This document shows positions 16,481 to 24,131 of a stretch of DNA of 64,000 nt, in pieces (positions within the stretch are counted from its first letter, which is position 1; the number at the start of each line of letters is the position of its first letter). A model generated the notes under the pieces. The model was not told the DNA's origin. It saw only the letters and a list, made by a program, of their open reading frames with translations, and did not search any database. The translations under genes and the position numbers were made by a program. Source of the DNA: Streptomyces sp. R302 (GTDB taxonomy: Bacteria; Actinomycetota; Actinomycetes; Streptomycetales; Streptomycetaceae); the NCBI RefSeq assembly GCF_012927245.1, contig NZ_JABBGE010000005.1, positions 1 to 64,000 on the forward strand. Direction: 5' to 3'.

Positions 16481-16927
16481 ATGACCGCCCCGCCGGCACC
16501 CCATATCACCGCCACAGCCGCGACCTGGATCCGCGATCACGTCCTCGCCCCGAAGGACATCCCCCCGGCATGGCCCGAGTGCCCGTGCCAAGGCGTCTCC
16601 AACGCCTGCGAGCACGGCAAGCACCACGACTGCGGCCATGACCAGTGGGTGGCCTGGTGGGGCAGAGAACCCGAAACCATCATCGGCGCCGGCTTCGGCC
16701 CCTTCCCCTGCCGCGGCTCCTTCGGCCTCGACTCCGGCCAGGCCACCGTCTACCTCGCCGACCGGGAGTGCTGGACCCGCTGCAACTGCCACTGCCACCA
16801 AGCGGTGCCGGAGCCGACGCCGAGCAACTCGGCCTGTTCGCCTGACGACGACAGCGGCCCCGCTCGCCCGCAATGCGAGCGGGGCCACCTCCAGCATCCC
16901 AGCAACTGCCAGGAGCAGCAGCCATGA
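16481..16927 (+). CDS. Cys-rich hypothetical protein, possible frameshift near C-terminus
   Basis: As read, the product has 148 residues with many Cys/His (CEHGKHHDCGH and CWTRCNCHCH), so zinc binding is likely. The frame then runs through a strong hairpin at 16856-16886. The -1 frame over 16800-16845 instead gives ...AEQLGLFA and a stop 11 bases before that hairpin. QLGLF matches the bacterial sliding-clamp-binding motif. A frameshift, natural or an assembly error, may therefore separate the true C-terminus from this reading. Confidence 0.6.
   Translation: MTAPPAPHITATAATWIRDHVLAPKDIPPAWPECPCQGVSNACEHGKHHDCGHDQWVAWWGREPETIIGAGFGPFPCRGSFGLDSGQATVYLADRECWTRCNCHCHQAVPEPTPSNSACSPDDDSGPARPQCERGHLQHPSNCQEQQP
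16856..16886. terminator. Hairpin, probably intergenic
   Basis: The stem GGCCCCGCTCGC/GCGAGCGGGGCC (12 base pairs, 7-base loop) lies within the formal 3' end of the Cys-rich gene but looks like the intergenic hairpin at 16428. Its position supports an earlier true stop at 16845. Confidence 0.5.
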
Positions 16928-17283
16928 CCGACCACATCGCCCCCGACCGCGCCGCAGAGATCCGCCGCGCAGCCGCCCGGCACGCCGCCGGGATGCTCGC
17001 CGTCTCCCTCGCCGAGTGGGCACCCCGCGAGTACGCCCCGGCCGACGCCCGCACCGTCGCCGAGGAGGAACTCCTCCGCGAGGAGATCAGCCAGATCGCA
17101 GACGAGCTGAAGGTCCGCGCGGTCATCGGTACCTACCAGCGCTGCGCAGCCTGCGGGCACCCCCGGCGGGTCACGGCGGTCGGACTCATCGGTCACCACC
17201 CCGGCACGGACGAGACCGGATCCTCCACCGGCGGAGCGTGCGCTGGTGCCGGCCGCCGCCCCGACCTCTCCGTCCGACCGTAA
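16924..17283 (+). CDS. Hypothetical helical protein
   Basis: This 119-residue protein has an N-terminal helical region (AAEIRRAAARHAAGMLAVSL) and a long Glu-rich helix (VAEEELLREEISQIADELKV), then a C-x2-C element (RCAACGHPRR). The C-terminus is Gly-rich. Preceded by CAGGAGCAGCAGCC. No family is recognised. Confidence 0.6.
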   Translation: MTDHIAPDRAAEIRRAAARHAAGMLAVSLAEWAPREYAPADARTVAEEELLREEISQIADELKVRAVIGTYQRCAACGHPRRVTAVGLIGHHPGTDETGSSTGGACAGAGRRPDLSVRP

Positions 17284-17329
17284 CCGCCTGCAGTCCACTG
17301 AGCCGGATCCCATCCACCAGGAGCTCGCC

Positions 17330-18181
17330 ATGGCCTACTTCAATCCGAAGATCGAGATCAAGCGCATCGTGAACGCCGCACTCGACGAAGCGCTCCCCGC
17401 CTGGGAGGCGCGCTACGAGCCCGGCAACGTCTCCGACTATCTCATCGGCTACGCCAACACTGAGGCCGCCGCCAAGGGCGCCGCCCTCGCCTGGCTCCAG
17501 TCCCAGAGCGACGCGAATCCGACCACTCTGGAGTGGGTGGAGCAGCCCACCGGCGACCAGCACGACCACTGGTACGGCCTGATCCAGAACGCCGACGGCG
17601 GGATGGCCCTGGACCTCGGCATCAACGTCCGCCACCGTCTGCCTGCTACGGTCCGGAACGCCGCCCCCCAGAACCCCAACGCACACCGCCCGCCCTGCAT
17701 CGACGGCGACCATTGCGGCGAGAGCGCCCACTGCCCGCCCATCACGACAGCACCCAGCCTCGACTCTGCGCTGCCGCTCCCTGACATCCAGTTCGGACGC
17801 CCCTTCGTTCTCGTTCGCGACGTCGACGTGTCCGGCGTCTCCGGCACCGGCATCGTCGCTAACGGCATCGAGTTCCCCGACGGACATGCCGCCATCCACT
17901 GGACCGGCAGCAGGTGGCCGACCACCACTCCTCACTCGTGCATGGAGTCCGTCACGGACATCCACAGCCACGAGGGAGCCACCCGCGTGGTCTGGGAGCC
18001 GACCGCCATCCCGCAGGCCGAGTACAGCAGCGTGTGGCCCGAGCTCATCGGCTGGGTGCAGGCCGCGCAGGAGGACGGCGAGCAGATCACCCCCGAGGAG
18101 CTGCTCGCGTACCTGAGCGAGCTGAAGCGCCGCGCGATGGAGCCCGTCCGCCGCTGGATGGAGGAGCAGCGCCGCGCCTGA
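17330..18181 (+). CDS. Hypothetical protein
   Basis: This 283-residue protein starts at ATG 17330 after CAGGAG. An in-frame extension to 17246 lies in the preceding gene and is rejected. The N-terminus is helical (IVNAALDEALPAWEARYEPG), a Cys-rich loop (PPCIDGDHCGESAHCPP) follows near residue 125, and the C-terminus is an acidic helix ending in basic residues. No function is recognised. Confidence 0.6.
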   Translation: MAYFNPKIEIKRIVNAALDEALPAWEARYEPGNVSDYLIGYANTEAAAKGAALAWLQSQSDANPTTLEWVEQPTGDQHDHWYGLIQNADGGMALDLGINVRHRLPATVRNAAPQNPNAHRPPCIDGDHCGESAHCPPITTAPSLDSALPLPDIQFGRPFVLVRDVDVSGVSGTGIVANGIEFPDGHAAIHWTGSRWPTTTPHSCMESVTDIHSHEGATRVVWEPTAIPQAEYSSVWPELIGWVQAAQEDGEQITPEELLAYLSELKRRAMEPVRRWMEEQRRA

Positions 18182-18235
18182 CCCCCACTGCCATCGGGCG
18201 GGCCACCGAGCCGGCCCCATCACCAGGAGCGCCGC

Positions 18236-18460
18236 ATGAGTCACCGGTGCCCGTCCAACTGTCACCGTTGCCCCGACCTTGACGACGACGTCATGCCCGG
18301 GTGCATGGGAACCGCTTCCAACCAGGGCAGCTCGGCAACGGCGCGGCTCCTCACCTGGTGCACCTGCTCCGCCAACCGGACGCTCCCTGCCGAGGACAGC
18401 ACCGCCGCTCGCATCGCCGCCCTCGAAGTCCGCATCGCCGAACTGGAGGCCCGCCTGTGA
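18236..18460 (+). CDS. Small Cys-rich coiled-coil protein
   Basis: This 74-residue protein begins MSHRCPSNCHRCPDLDDDVM, giving a compact Cys/His cluster, and ends in a heptad helix (ARIAALEVRIAELEARL). It may be a zinc-bearing dimer. Ribosome site CAGGAG upstream. No family is recognised. Confidence 0.55.
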   Translation: MSHRCPSNCHRCPDLDDDVMPGCMGTASNQGSSATARLLTWCTCSANRTLPAEDSTAARIAALEVRIAELEARL

Positions 18461-18512
18461 CCACCGTTCGGCGTCTTGTCACGACCCACACCCAACTCCG
18501 AGGAGCAGCACC

Positions 18513-19145
18513 GTGACCGAGCCCATCAACGATCACTTCACCGAGGCCGCCATCCGCTGCGGCGCCTACCTCGACGCCGACGCCGACGCCGTCCTCCAGG
18601 TCCTCGGCGAACCGTTGCCCGAGAGGAAAGAGTTCGCCGACCCGACGACCGCCGACGACCCCACCCCGCTCCGCTGGGGCCTCGGCGACGTCCTCCACGG
18701 CGACGACGACAGCGTCACCGTCTGCTTCTCCGGGCCAGACCGGGAGCCGTATGCGCTGCACCTGGACCCCGCACGGCGCGACGCCCTCCGCGACGACCTC
18801 ACGCCGCCCGGAGATGAGCAGCCGGAGGCCTGCCGCCTCGTCGAGACCAGCGGCACCACTGTCCTCGTCCGAGGCTCCGGCGACTGGACCGACGAGGACC
18901 AGGGCTACATGGCCGAGATCGTCGCTGCCGCCAAGCGGAAGTACGAGGCCGAGCACCCCGCTGTCGGGCAGCCGGCCGAAGCACACGGCGCGGACCGCAC
19001 CGCCGTCCTCAACGAGGCCATCGAGGCCGTCCTCGGCCGCGTAGAGGCTTACGGGGGCATGGGGCAGGACGCCGTTGACCGCAACCGCAAACGGTCCGCC
19101 ATCGTCGGCATGCTCCGCCGCATGGCCGTGGAGGGCGAGCGATGA
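18513..19145 (+). CDS. Hypothetical acidic protein
   Basis: This 210-residue protein starts at GTG 18513 after GAGGAGC. It is acidic, with an N-terminal alpha/beta domain and a C-terminal helical hairpin (VLNEAIEAVLGRVEAYGGMG, then RNRKRSAIVGMLRRMAVEGE). Its stop overlaps the DUF6085-like start. Function unknown. Confidence 0.6.
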   Translation: MTEPINDHFTEAAIRCGAYLDADADAVLQVLGEPLPERKEFADPTTADDPTPLRWGLGDVLHGDDDSVTVCFSGPDREPYALHLDPARRDALRDDLTPPGDEQPEACRLVETSGTTVLVRGSGDWTDEDQGYMAEIVAAAKRKYEAEHPAVGQPAEAHGADRTAVLNEAIEAVLGRVEAYGGMGQDAVDRNRKRSAIVGMLRRMAVEGER

Positions 19146-19411
19146 CCCAGCCCACCCCGAACCCCACCATCCAAGGCCAGTGCCCCGCCTGCCGAGGCAC
19201 CAGTCTCTTCCTCGGTACCGGCGGCCACGTCACCTGCGCCCGCATCGACTGCCCCAACCCGTGCGCCGCCGACGACCTCCTCCACTCCCCGGCCGGCCCC
19301 CTCATCACCGGCACCCTCAAGCAGCTCACTACAGCGACCGCCACTCTCACCGCCTGCCTCGACGAGCACGTCCAAGCCATGCGGCAGGCCGTAGACAGGA
19401 GCACCCGATGA
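19142..19411 (+). CDS. DUF6085-like zinc-ribbon protein
   Basis: This 89-residue protein carries a zinc ribbon at its N-terminus (QCPACRGTSLFLGTGGHVTC, then IDCPNPCAADDLL). It matches in layout the small Streptomyces/actinophage family DUF6085, whose role is unknown. ATGA coupling on both sides. Confidence 0.7.
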   Translation: MTQPTPNPTIQGQCPACRGTSLFLGTGGHVTCARIDCPNPCAADDLLHSPAGPLITGTLKQLTTATATLTACLDEHVQAMRQAVDRSTR

Positions 19412-19710
19412 CCACCCAGCCCTTCAACGTCAACACCGCTCGTGCCCAGCGCCAGGAGGCCCACGGCCGCACCTGGTCCTTCGAGTTGGACGGCGACACC
19501 TTCAGCCTCCCAACGGAACTCTCCCGCACGACGGCCAAGGCGCTCCGCAAGCTCGACGACAACGACGTGGACGGCCTGCTCGCGCTCCTCTTGGGCCCCG
19601 AGCAGTTCGCCCGCTTCGAGGAGCACGAGGTCACCATGCAGGACCTCGCCGCCATCTTGGAGGCGTACGGCAAGAAGACCGGGCTCGGTCTCGACGAGGG
19701 CGCCCGATGA
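19408..19710 (+). CDS. Hypothetical protein with tail-chaperone-like pattern
   Basis: This 100-residue protein reads WSFELDGDTFSLPTELSRTT, then LLALLLGPEQFARFEEHEVT and LAAILEAYGKKTGLGLDEG. The pattern resembles the first protein of actinophage tail assembly chaperones. However, no frameshifted partner, tape measure or tail gene is adjacent, and it lies in the early array. Call it unknown, with that resemblance noted. Confidence 0.5.
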   Translation: MTTQPFNVNTARAQRQEAHGRTWSFELDGDTFSLPTELSRTTAKALRKLDDNDVDGLLALLLGPEQFARFEEHEVTMQDLAAILEAYGKKTGLGLDEGAR

Positions 19711-20198
19711 CCCAGCACGACAGCGCCACCTACCTGCCGCCCGCGAAGTACACCCGCAGCGACAACGCCCAGTGCTGCCCCCACGCCACCCCCGTCGCCC
19801 CCGGCTCCTGCCCGTACTGCTGGGAACTGCACCAGGCCGCCTGCGCCCCGTGCTGGGGCAAGCACATGGCAGCGATACGCCAGCCTTCGCCGACTGCCGA
19901 GCTGCGGTCTGCTGCCCAGACCCTCCGCCGGCATGCCGACGAAGCCCAGGCCGCCGTCGACACCAACCCCTACTGGCAGTCCACCCTCGTCGACCGCTCT
20001 GACTGGTACACCCACGGTGTCCGCGGCGGCCTCGGCGGCCCGTCCGGAGAGCTCGCCGCCCTCATGCATCCCGGCACCGGCCACGTCCTCGCCCAGTGGC
20101 TCGACGCCGAGGCCGGACACCTCGACCACGATGGCCACCCCGCCCTCCACGAGCACGCCCTCGCTGTCGCCCGCGCCATCAACCGGAGCCAGCCGTGA
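19707..20198 (+). CDS. Hypothetical Cys/His-rich protein
   Basis: This 163-residue protein has an N-terminal metal-site-like stretch (QCCPHATPVAPGSCPYCWEL, then CAPCWGKHMAAIRQ) and a helical C-terminal half rich in His and Trp. It overlaps both neighbours. No enzyme motif is recognised. Confidence 0.6.
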   Translation: MTQHDSATYLPPAKYTRSDNAQCCPHATPVAPGSCPYCWELHQAACAPCWGKHMAAIRQPSPTAELRSAAQTLRRHADEAQAAVDTNPYWQSTLVDRSDWYTHGVRGGLGGPSGELAALMHPGTGHVLAQWLDAEAGHLDHDGHPALHEHALAVARAINRSQP

Positions 20199-20560
20199 AC
20201 CAGCCCACCTGCCCGTTCTGCGAGATCGTCGCCGGCCGTGCCCCCGCCACCATCGTTCAAGAGTGGGACGACGCCCTCGCCATCGTCCCCCTGAGCCCCG
20301 TCGTCGACGGCCACACCCTCGTCATTCCCCGCGACCACGTCACCGACTTCGGCACCGACCCCGAAATCTCCGCACTGACGATGCTCCGCGCCGCTGAGCT
20401 CGCCCAGGGGACACGGCCGATGAACCTCATCACCAGCCGCGGCCGCGAGGCCACACAGTCGGTGTTCCATCTCCACCTGCACCTCGTACCCCGCGTGGAG
20501 AACGACGGCCTGGCACTGCCCTGGTACAGCGGCAAGGGCGGACGAACCGCCCATCGATGA
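20195..20560 (+). CDS. HIT-family nucleotide hydrolase/transferase
   Basis: The 121-residue protein is a near-complete HIT domain. It has N-terminal zinc-type CPFCEIVAG, the strand DDALAIVPLSPVVDGHTLVI, and the catalytic triad motif VFHLHLHLVPR near residue 90. HIT enzymes act on nucleotide phosphate esters such as diadenosine polyphosphates or AMP conjugates. The GTG start at 20195 is coupled to the previous stop. An isolated HIT gene in a phage array may serve nucleotide salvage or signalling control. Confidence 0.85.
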   Translation: MNQPTCPFCEIVAGRAPATIVQEWDDALAIVPLSPVVDGHTLVIPRDHVTDFGTDPEISALTMLRAAELAQGTRPMNLITSRGREATQSVFHLHLHLVPRVENDGLALPWYSGKGGRTAHR

Positions 20561-20597
20561 CCGTTCCCAGCAACCCCCGCCCCCGCAAGGAGAGCAT

Positions 20598-20954
20598 GTG
20601 ATTCACCCCGGCCAGACGTACCGCTCCGCCGACCCCCGCGACAGCATCCGCATCCGCATCAAGGCCTACAACGCCGGCGAGAACCGTGCCCTCGTCGTCG
20701 ACGCCACCACCGGCAAGCGGCCCCGGCCCATGCTCGTCACCGCCCTCCACGCCACCGCCACCACCAAGGCTGGCAAGCCCCGGCGCACCGGCTACATCCT
20801 CGAGACGGCGGAGACCGAGGCCGCCGAGGAGGAAGAAGCGCTCCGCGCCCTTCACGCCCCGCAGCGTCACTGGCTCGCCGACCACGGGCGCAGCGCCGCT
20901 CGCGCCCAGATTCCCGGGCCCCGCGCGCTCCAGAACGTTCTCAAGACCCTGTGA
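20598..20954 (+). CDS. Hypothetical small protein
   Basis: This 118-residue protein starts at GTG 20598 after AAGGAGAG. The N-terminal half is beta-rich (YRSADPRDSIRIRIKAYNAG) as in small barrel proteins often found in actinophages, and the C-terminal half is a Glu-rich helix. No family is named. Confidence 0.6.
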   Translation: MIHPGQTYRSADPRDSIRIRIKAYNAGENRALVVDATTGKRPRPMLVTALHATATTKAGKPRRTGYILETAETEAAEEEEALRALHAPQRHWLADHGRSAARAQIPGPRALQNVLKTL

Positions 20955-20991
20955 TCGAGTCCCGTCACCAGCCCCAACCACAAGGAGCCCC

Positions 20992-21249
20992 GTGACCCGA
21001 CGCATCTACGCCAGCGACGTCGGCACCTACCTGGACCGCGGCGGCCACACCACCTCCGAAGGCCCGAAGTGGACCGCCGGCTACCGAGTCCGGCAGGACA
21101 GCCCGCGCACCGTCCGCGTCCACCACGACGGCCCCGACGAGCTCGACTTCCTCGACCAGTACGCCCGGACCCTCCAGGCCCGCGGCTACTTCGTGTACGT
21201 CACGCGCCCGGCCCGCCGCCGGCCCCACCTCCGCATCACCCACCCCTGA
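20992..21249 (+). CDS. Hypothetical small protein
   Basis: This 85-residue protein starts at GTG 20992 after AAGGAG. It is an alpha/beta miniprotein (TVRVHHDGPDELDFLDQYAR, then LQARGYFVYVTRPARRRP) with a basic end. No function is recognised. Confidence 0.55.
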   Translation: MTRRIYASDVGTYLDRGGHTTSEGPKWTAGYRVRQDSPRTVRVHHDGPDELDFLDQYARTLQARGYFVYVTRPARRRPHLRITHP

Positions 21250-21258
21250 GGAGAACCG

Positions 21259-21609
21259 ATGACCACCCGCAGTTTCACCATCGCCGAGCTGACCGCGCTC
21301 GGAGTCCCGCCGGACAGCCCGAAGGACATCGAGTACAGCGACATCCTCCAGGCCGACGAACCCGGCATGATCCTGAAGTACACGCAGCAGCGCACGTGCG
21401 TCTTCGAGGCCCCGGACGACGGCATCACGTACGCGGTGAAGTACGAGGCGCCCATCGACACCGGCGACTACGAGGTCGGCGACGGCATGCCCGACAACCA
21501 CGGCTGGCGCGGTGAGGTCGAGGCCGTCGAGGTCGAGCACCGTCCGGTCACCGTCTACCAGTGGGTCCCCGTGGACCAGGACGACACGGAGACGGACACC
21601 GCGCTGTGA
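21259..21609 (+). CDS. Hypothetical acidic protein
   Basis: This 116-residue protein has an acidic pI (DTGDYEVGDGMPDNHG) and a beta-rich core (VEVEHRPVTVYQWVPVDQDD). Start ATG 21259 follows GAGGAG. The stop overlaps the next GTG. No family is recognised. Confidence 0.6.
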   Translation: MTTRSFTIAELTALGVPPDSPKDIEYSDILQADEPGMILKYTQQRTCVFEAPDDGITYAVKYEAPIDTGDYEVGDGMPDNHGWRGEVEAVEVEHRPVTVYQWVPVDQDDTETDTAL

Positions 21610-22070
21610 CCGACAAACTCATCCCGAGCGGGGCGCCCGGCCGCGAGGCTGGCGCCCGCGCGGCGACCCCGGCTCCCGCAGCGTACGACGAACACTGGCA
21701 GGGGTACGAGGTCACTGCCGACGCCACCCACCGCTACCTCTGGCTCTGGCACGGCTACAACATCCGCGCCATCGCCGTCCCCAAGACGCCCGACGGCGAA
21801 TGGTCCTACGACTACGGCTGGTGCTACCCCCGCGACCCCGACCTCGTCACGGCCGCCCTCGCCGCCTGGGACCCCGACACGCAGGACGAACCCGTCGGCT
21901 GGCACAAGCGCCCCACAGCGTCCACCCGCCGCGCCCCGCACCGAGACCGCGACCCCGTCTACAACCGGCCCCGGTGCCAGCACGGCTGCTACATCGCCGA
22001 CGGCTGCCGCACCACGAACTGCCCCGACAGCATCGCCCCCGGAACACCCAGACCAGCCGATGTGACCTGA
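21606..22070 (+). CDS. Hypothetical protein
   Basis: This 154-residue protein has a Trp/Tyr-rich middle (HRYLWLWHGYNIRAIAVPKT) and a C-terminal Cys cluster (RCQHGCYIADGCRTTNCPD). The GTG start is coupled to the previous stop (GTGA). It is the last gene of a run closed by a hairpin at 22086. Confidence 0.6.
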   Translation: MTDKLIPSGAPGREAGARAATPAPAAYDEHWQGYEVTADATHRYLWLWHGYNIRAIAVPKTPDGEWSYDYGWCYPRDPDLVTAALAAWDPDTQDEPVGWHKRPTASTRRAPHRDRDPVYNRPRCQHGCYIADGCRTTNCPDSIAPGTPRPADVT

Positions 22071-22085
22071 CGCACCCCCGACTTG

Positions 22086-22114
22086 GGCCTGCGGACCAGA
22101 CCGCTCCGCAGGCC
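22086..22114. terminator. Rho-independent-like hairpin
   Basis: A perfect 10-base stem, GGCCTGCGGA/TCCGCAGGCC with a 9-base loop, follows the stop at 22070 by 16 bases. It closes the coupled run of genes starting near 20.6 kb. Confidence 0.65.
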
Positions 22115-22167
22115 GCCAATACCGTCCAGACGACCGTCTCCACCGCACTGTTTGAAGGAGTTCCTCG

Positions 22168-22632
22168 ATGAACAGCACCACCGCCGGCATCCGCTTCGCG
22201 GCCGCCTATGCCGTCCTCACCGCCGCCCACGAGGTCGGCGACTACTGGGCCCAGCGAGACGAGGACGCCGTGGCCAAGGGCCGGCCCGGAAGAGAAGGCC
22301 GCGCCGCATGCATCCGGCACGTTGCCTCGTACACCGCCGTCCAAGCCCTCGCCCTGGCCGCTGCGGACAAGGGCCTCGCCCTCGGCCTGACCTGGCGCCG
22401 GGCCGCCGCCGGACTCGCTGTCTCCGCCCTCACTCACTACGCGGCCGATCGCTGCGCCGGCCACTGGGCCGAGACCGGACCCGATGCCCCCGCGCTCGTC
22501 CGCGCCGCACACGGGACGGGACACACCGGCTGGCTCACCCGTGCGCCGGAGGCCGGCCCGTTGATGGACCAGTCCTGGCACAAGGGCTGGATCGCCGTAG
22601 CTGCGATGATCGTGGCTGGACGCCGGAGCTGA
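22168..22632 (+). CDS. Membrane protein, DUF3307-like
   Basis: This 154-residue protein has three or four hydrophobic segments and conserved-looking polar motifs (TAAHEVGDYWAQRDEDAVAK, then CIRHVASYTAVQALALAA and HYAADR). The HE..DYW.Q..... pattern resembles the DUF3307 membrane family, role unknown. GAAGGAG precedes the start. It is followed by a hairpin shared with the convergent regulator. Confidence 0.6.
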   Translation: MNSTTAGIRFAAAYAVLTAAHEVGDYWAQRDEDAVAKGRPGREGRAACIRHVASYTAVQALALAAADKGLALGLTWRRAAAGLAVSALTHYAADRCAGHWAETGPDAPALVRAAHGTGHTGWLTRAPEAGPLMDQSWHKGWIAVAAMIVAGRRS

Positions 22633-22728
22633 TGAGCTCGGCTCCCGCCGCGAGGATTCGGAAGAGACAGGGCGTGGCAGGCGGGCCGGGCGCCGCAGGG
22701 AGGACGCATCCTTGTGCCGGGCAGGAGA

Positions 22729-22763
22729 CGACCCCCGCTCCGAACGGATCCGAACGGGGGTCG
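22729..22763. terminator. Bidirectional terminator hairpin
   Basis: The stem CGACCCCCG/CGGGGGTCG lies between the rightward membrane gene (ending 22632) and the leftward regulator (ending 22776), so it can end both transcripts. Confidence 0.65.
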
Positions 22764-22775
22764 TAGAGGTGCTGG

Positions 22776-23018
22776 CTACTCCGTCGACGCTGACTCGGCC
22801 CGCTTGGTTTCGGCGTTCCGCTGCATGATCTGCCGGATTTGCTCGCGTGACCATCCGGTCCGTCGGGCGACATCGGCCTGGGCGCCGCGCTCCTCATTCC
22901 CCTCCAGTACGGCCACCACCTCAGTGATGAGTTCAGCGCGCGCCCTGTCGAGTGCTGCCTCGGCACGCCGGTAGCGCCGGGCGGCTGCGTCAAGGGCGGT
23001 GGTGTCCATGGCGGCCAT
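22776..23018 (-). CDS. Small HTH regulator B
   Basis: The 80-residue protein has an N-terminal charged helix (AARRYRRAEAALDRARAELI) and an HTH (ERGAQADVARRTGWSREQIR). It shares plan and HTH pattern (A..D.AR.TG.S.E..R) with the regulator at 12.1 kb. The start is uncertain by a few codons (ATG at 23021, 23018 or 23009), and no RBS is seen, so the transcript may be leaderless. The upstream TAGGCCAA-type operators suggest autoregulation. Confidence 0.7.
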   Translation of the reverse strand: MAAMDTTALDAAARRYRRAEAALDRARAELITEVVAVLEGNEERGAQADVARRTGWSREQIRQIMQRNAETKRAESASTE

Positions 23019-23042
23019 CATGCCACGCAACCAGCCAACCGA

Positions 23043-23092
23043 ATAGGCCAACCCCCTTGACAATAGCCAAGTTCATTGGCCAATCTTGTTGA
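23043..23092. promoter_or_regulatory. Operators and rightward promoter upstream of regulator B
   Basis: ATAGGCCAA (23043-23051), ATAGCCAA (23063-23070) and the palindrome TTGGCCAA (23077-23084) repeat the motif seen at 12.4 kb. A TTGACA at 23057-23062 is followed after 18 bases by CAATCT, giving a plausible promoter for the rightward gene at 23139 that the regulator could block. Confidence 0.6.
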
Positions 23093-23138
23093 CATCAGGG
23101 GGTGCCATCGGCGCCCTACTCCCACCGAAAGGCTCCCC

Positions 23139-23360
23139 ATGAACGCCACCACCATCACCGCCGGCACCCGAATTCGCGTCCGCCGCTACAACGGCGAAGG
23201 CAAGCTCCACTTCGTCAAGGAGGGGCGCGTTCTGGAGGCAGACGGCCGCTTCCTCCACTTCCACGACGACGAGACCGGCTACCGCGTCTGGCTCGACGCC
23301 AATCCCCTGGCCATCGGCGAGACCATGAAGGGCTGGACGCAGGCCTACGAGGTGATCTAG
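23139..23360 (+). CDS. Small beta-barrel-like hypothetical protein
   Basis: This 73-residue protein (ITAGTRIRVRRYNGEGKLHF, then RFLHFHDDETGYRVWLDAN) looks like a compact beta barrel. GAAAGG precedes ATG 23139. A longer frame to 23076 would include the promoter and is rejected. It is the first gene rightward of the operator cluster. Confidence 0.6.
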   Translation: MNATTITAGTRIRVRRYNGEGKLHFVKEGRVLEADGRFLHFHDDETGYRVWLDANPLAIGETMKGWTQAYEVI

Positions 23361-23369
23361 CACCTCGCC

Positions 23370-23400
23370 GCCCCGCCGAATGGCGGGGCCCTGACGTCAC
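23370..23400. repeat. Hairpin plus TGACGTCAC element, copy 1
   Basis: The hairpin GCCCCGCC-GAAT-GGCGGGGC (23370-23389) is followed immediately by CCTGACGTCAC. The same hairpin-then-CCCTGACGTCAC arrangement recurs at 23496-23558 and 24132-24180. Copy 1 lies just before the tRNA-like sequence. Confidence 0.6.
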
Positions 23401-23407
23401 TCCCCCC

Positions 23408-23475
23408 GCCCCGCAGAGGCAAGCCCATCCGGTGTCCCCAGCACCCGGGCACGCGGTTCGAATCCGCGGCGGGGC
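23408..23475 (+). other. tRNA-like sequence with shortened D-arm (Gly CCC-like)
   Basis: The acceptor GCCCCGC/GCGGGGC and the T-arm CGCGG-TTCGAAT-CCGCG are perfect. A 5-pair anticodon arm CGGTG/CACCC (one mismatch) has the loop TCCCCAG, which would place CCC as anticodon but with C at position 33. The D-arm region is about 4 bases too short and has no proper stem, and CCA is not encoded. It could be a decayed tRNA, a tRNA mimic or a remnant of an attachment site. Confidence 0.4.
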
Positions 23476-23495
23476 ACTCCACCCCTCACGCAAGC

Positions 23496-23558
23496 GGCCC
23501 CGGCCGGAGTTCGCAGCTCCACAGGCCGGGGCCATCCAACCCCTGACGTCACCAGGAG
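23496..23558. repeat. Hairpin plus TGACGTCAC element, copy 2
   Basis: The stem GGCCCCGGCC/GGCCGGGGCC encloses the loop sequence GGAGTTCGCAGCTCC, itself able to pair at its ends. CCCTGACGTCACCAGGAG follows and supplies the RBS of the gene at 23566. CGGCCGGAGTTCGCAGCTCC (23501-23520) is repeated exactly in copy 3. Confidence 0.65.
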
Positions 23559-23565
23559 CAGGCTT

Positions 23566-24111
23566 ATGGATGAGCGTACCCAATCCCGTGTTCCCGCAGA
23601 ACTGCGGCGTAGCGACCTTGCCGCCCAGGTTCGGGCCGCCCTCGGCGTCCCGGGGCAGGCGGGCCCCCAGCGCTCGCTCGGTGAGACCAACCGCCAGGTC
23701 CGCCTGTGGTCCGTCCTCGAGCTCGACGCCGCCTTTCAGCAGGTCGGCGGTCTCGTCACTGCCACCCCGCTCGACGCCCCGCCCGGGCGCACCTGGCTGA
23801 AGGTCAACCTCACGGCCTACATTCCCGGCCTCGGCCCGGTTCGAGCGTTCGCTCCGTGGGAGCCCGCCGCCGAGCGCTATGGGTTCGAACTCCGCGCCGT
23901 TCGTATTGCTGAGGGGGCCGAGATCGCCGCGGCTCGAGTCGCCGAGCTCCACCGCGAGGCGGCCGCCGACTACGCCGAAGCCGGGCGCCAGCGCGCCGAC
24001 ACCCTCACCGTCTGGACGGCCAACTGCGGCCTCGGGGCGGTGAGCGTGCCGACGGGCTACAACTACCCGCCGAGGCCCCTTCCGCCGACGCTGCCCCGCA
24101 CCCGCGCCTGA
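23566..24111 (+). CDS. Hypothetical protein
   Basis: This 181-residue protein has an N-terminal helical part (RSDLAAQVRAALGVPGQAGP) and a central beta-rich region (RTWLKVNLTAYIPGLGPVRA), then an Ala/Glu helix. ATG 23566 follows CAGGAGC from repeat copy 2. It stands alone between two copies of the hairpin element. No family is recognised. Confidence 0.6.
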   Translation: MDERTQSRVPAELRRSDLAAQVRAALGVPGQAGPQRSLGETNRQVRLWSVLELDAAFQQVGGLVTATPLDAPPGRTWLKVNLTAYIPGLGPVRAFAPWEPAAERYGFELRAVRIAEGAEIAAARVAELHREAAADYAEAGRQRADTLTVWTANCGLGAVSVPTGYNYPPRPLPPTLPRTRA

Positions 24112-24131
24112 ACCCCACCCTTCCACCGGTC

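Noticed and set aside
18457-18516. 19-codon frame from GTG 18457
   Set aside because: Very short and basic, and it only spans the gap up to the next RBS. No independent support.
19408-19710. Tail assembly chaperone with programmed frameshift
   Set aside because: The sequence pattern is similar, but no slippery site with a downstream partner frame and no tape measure gene is adjacent.
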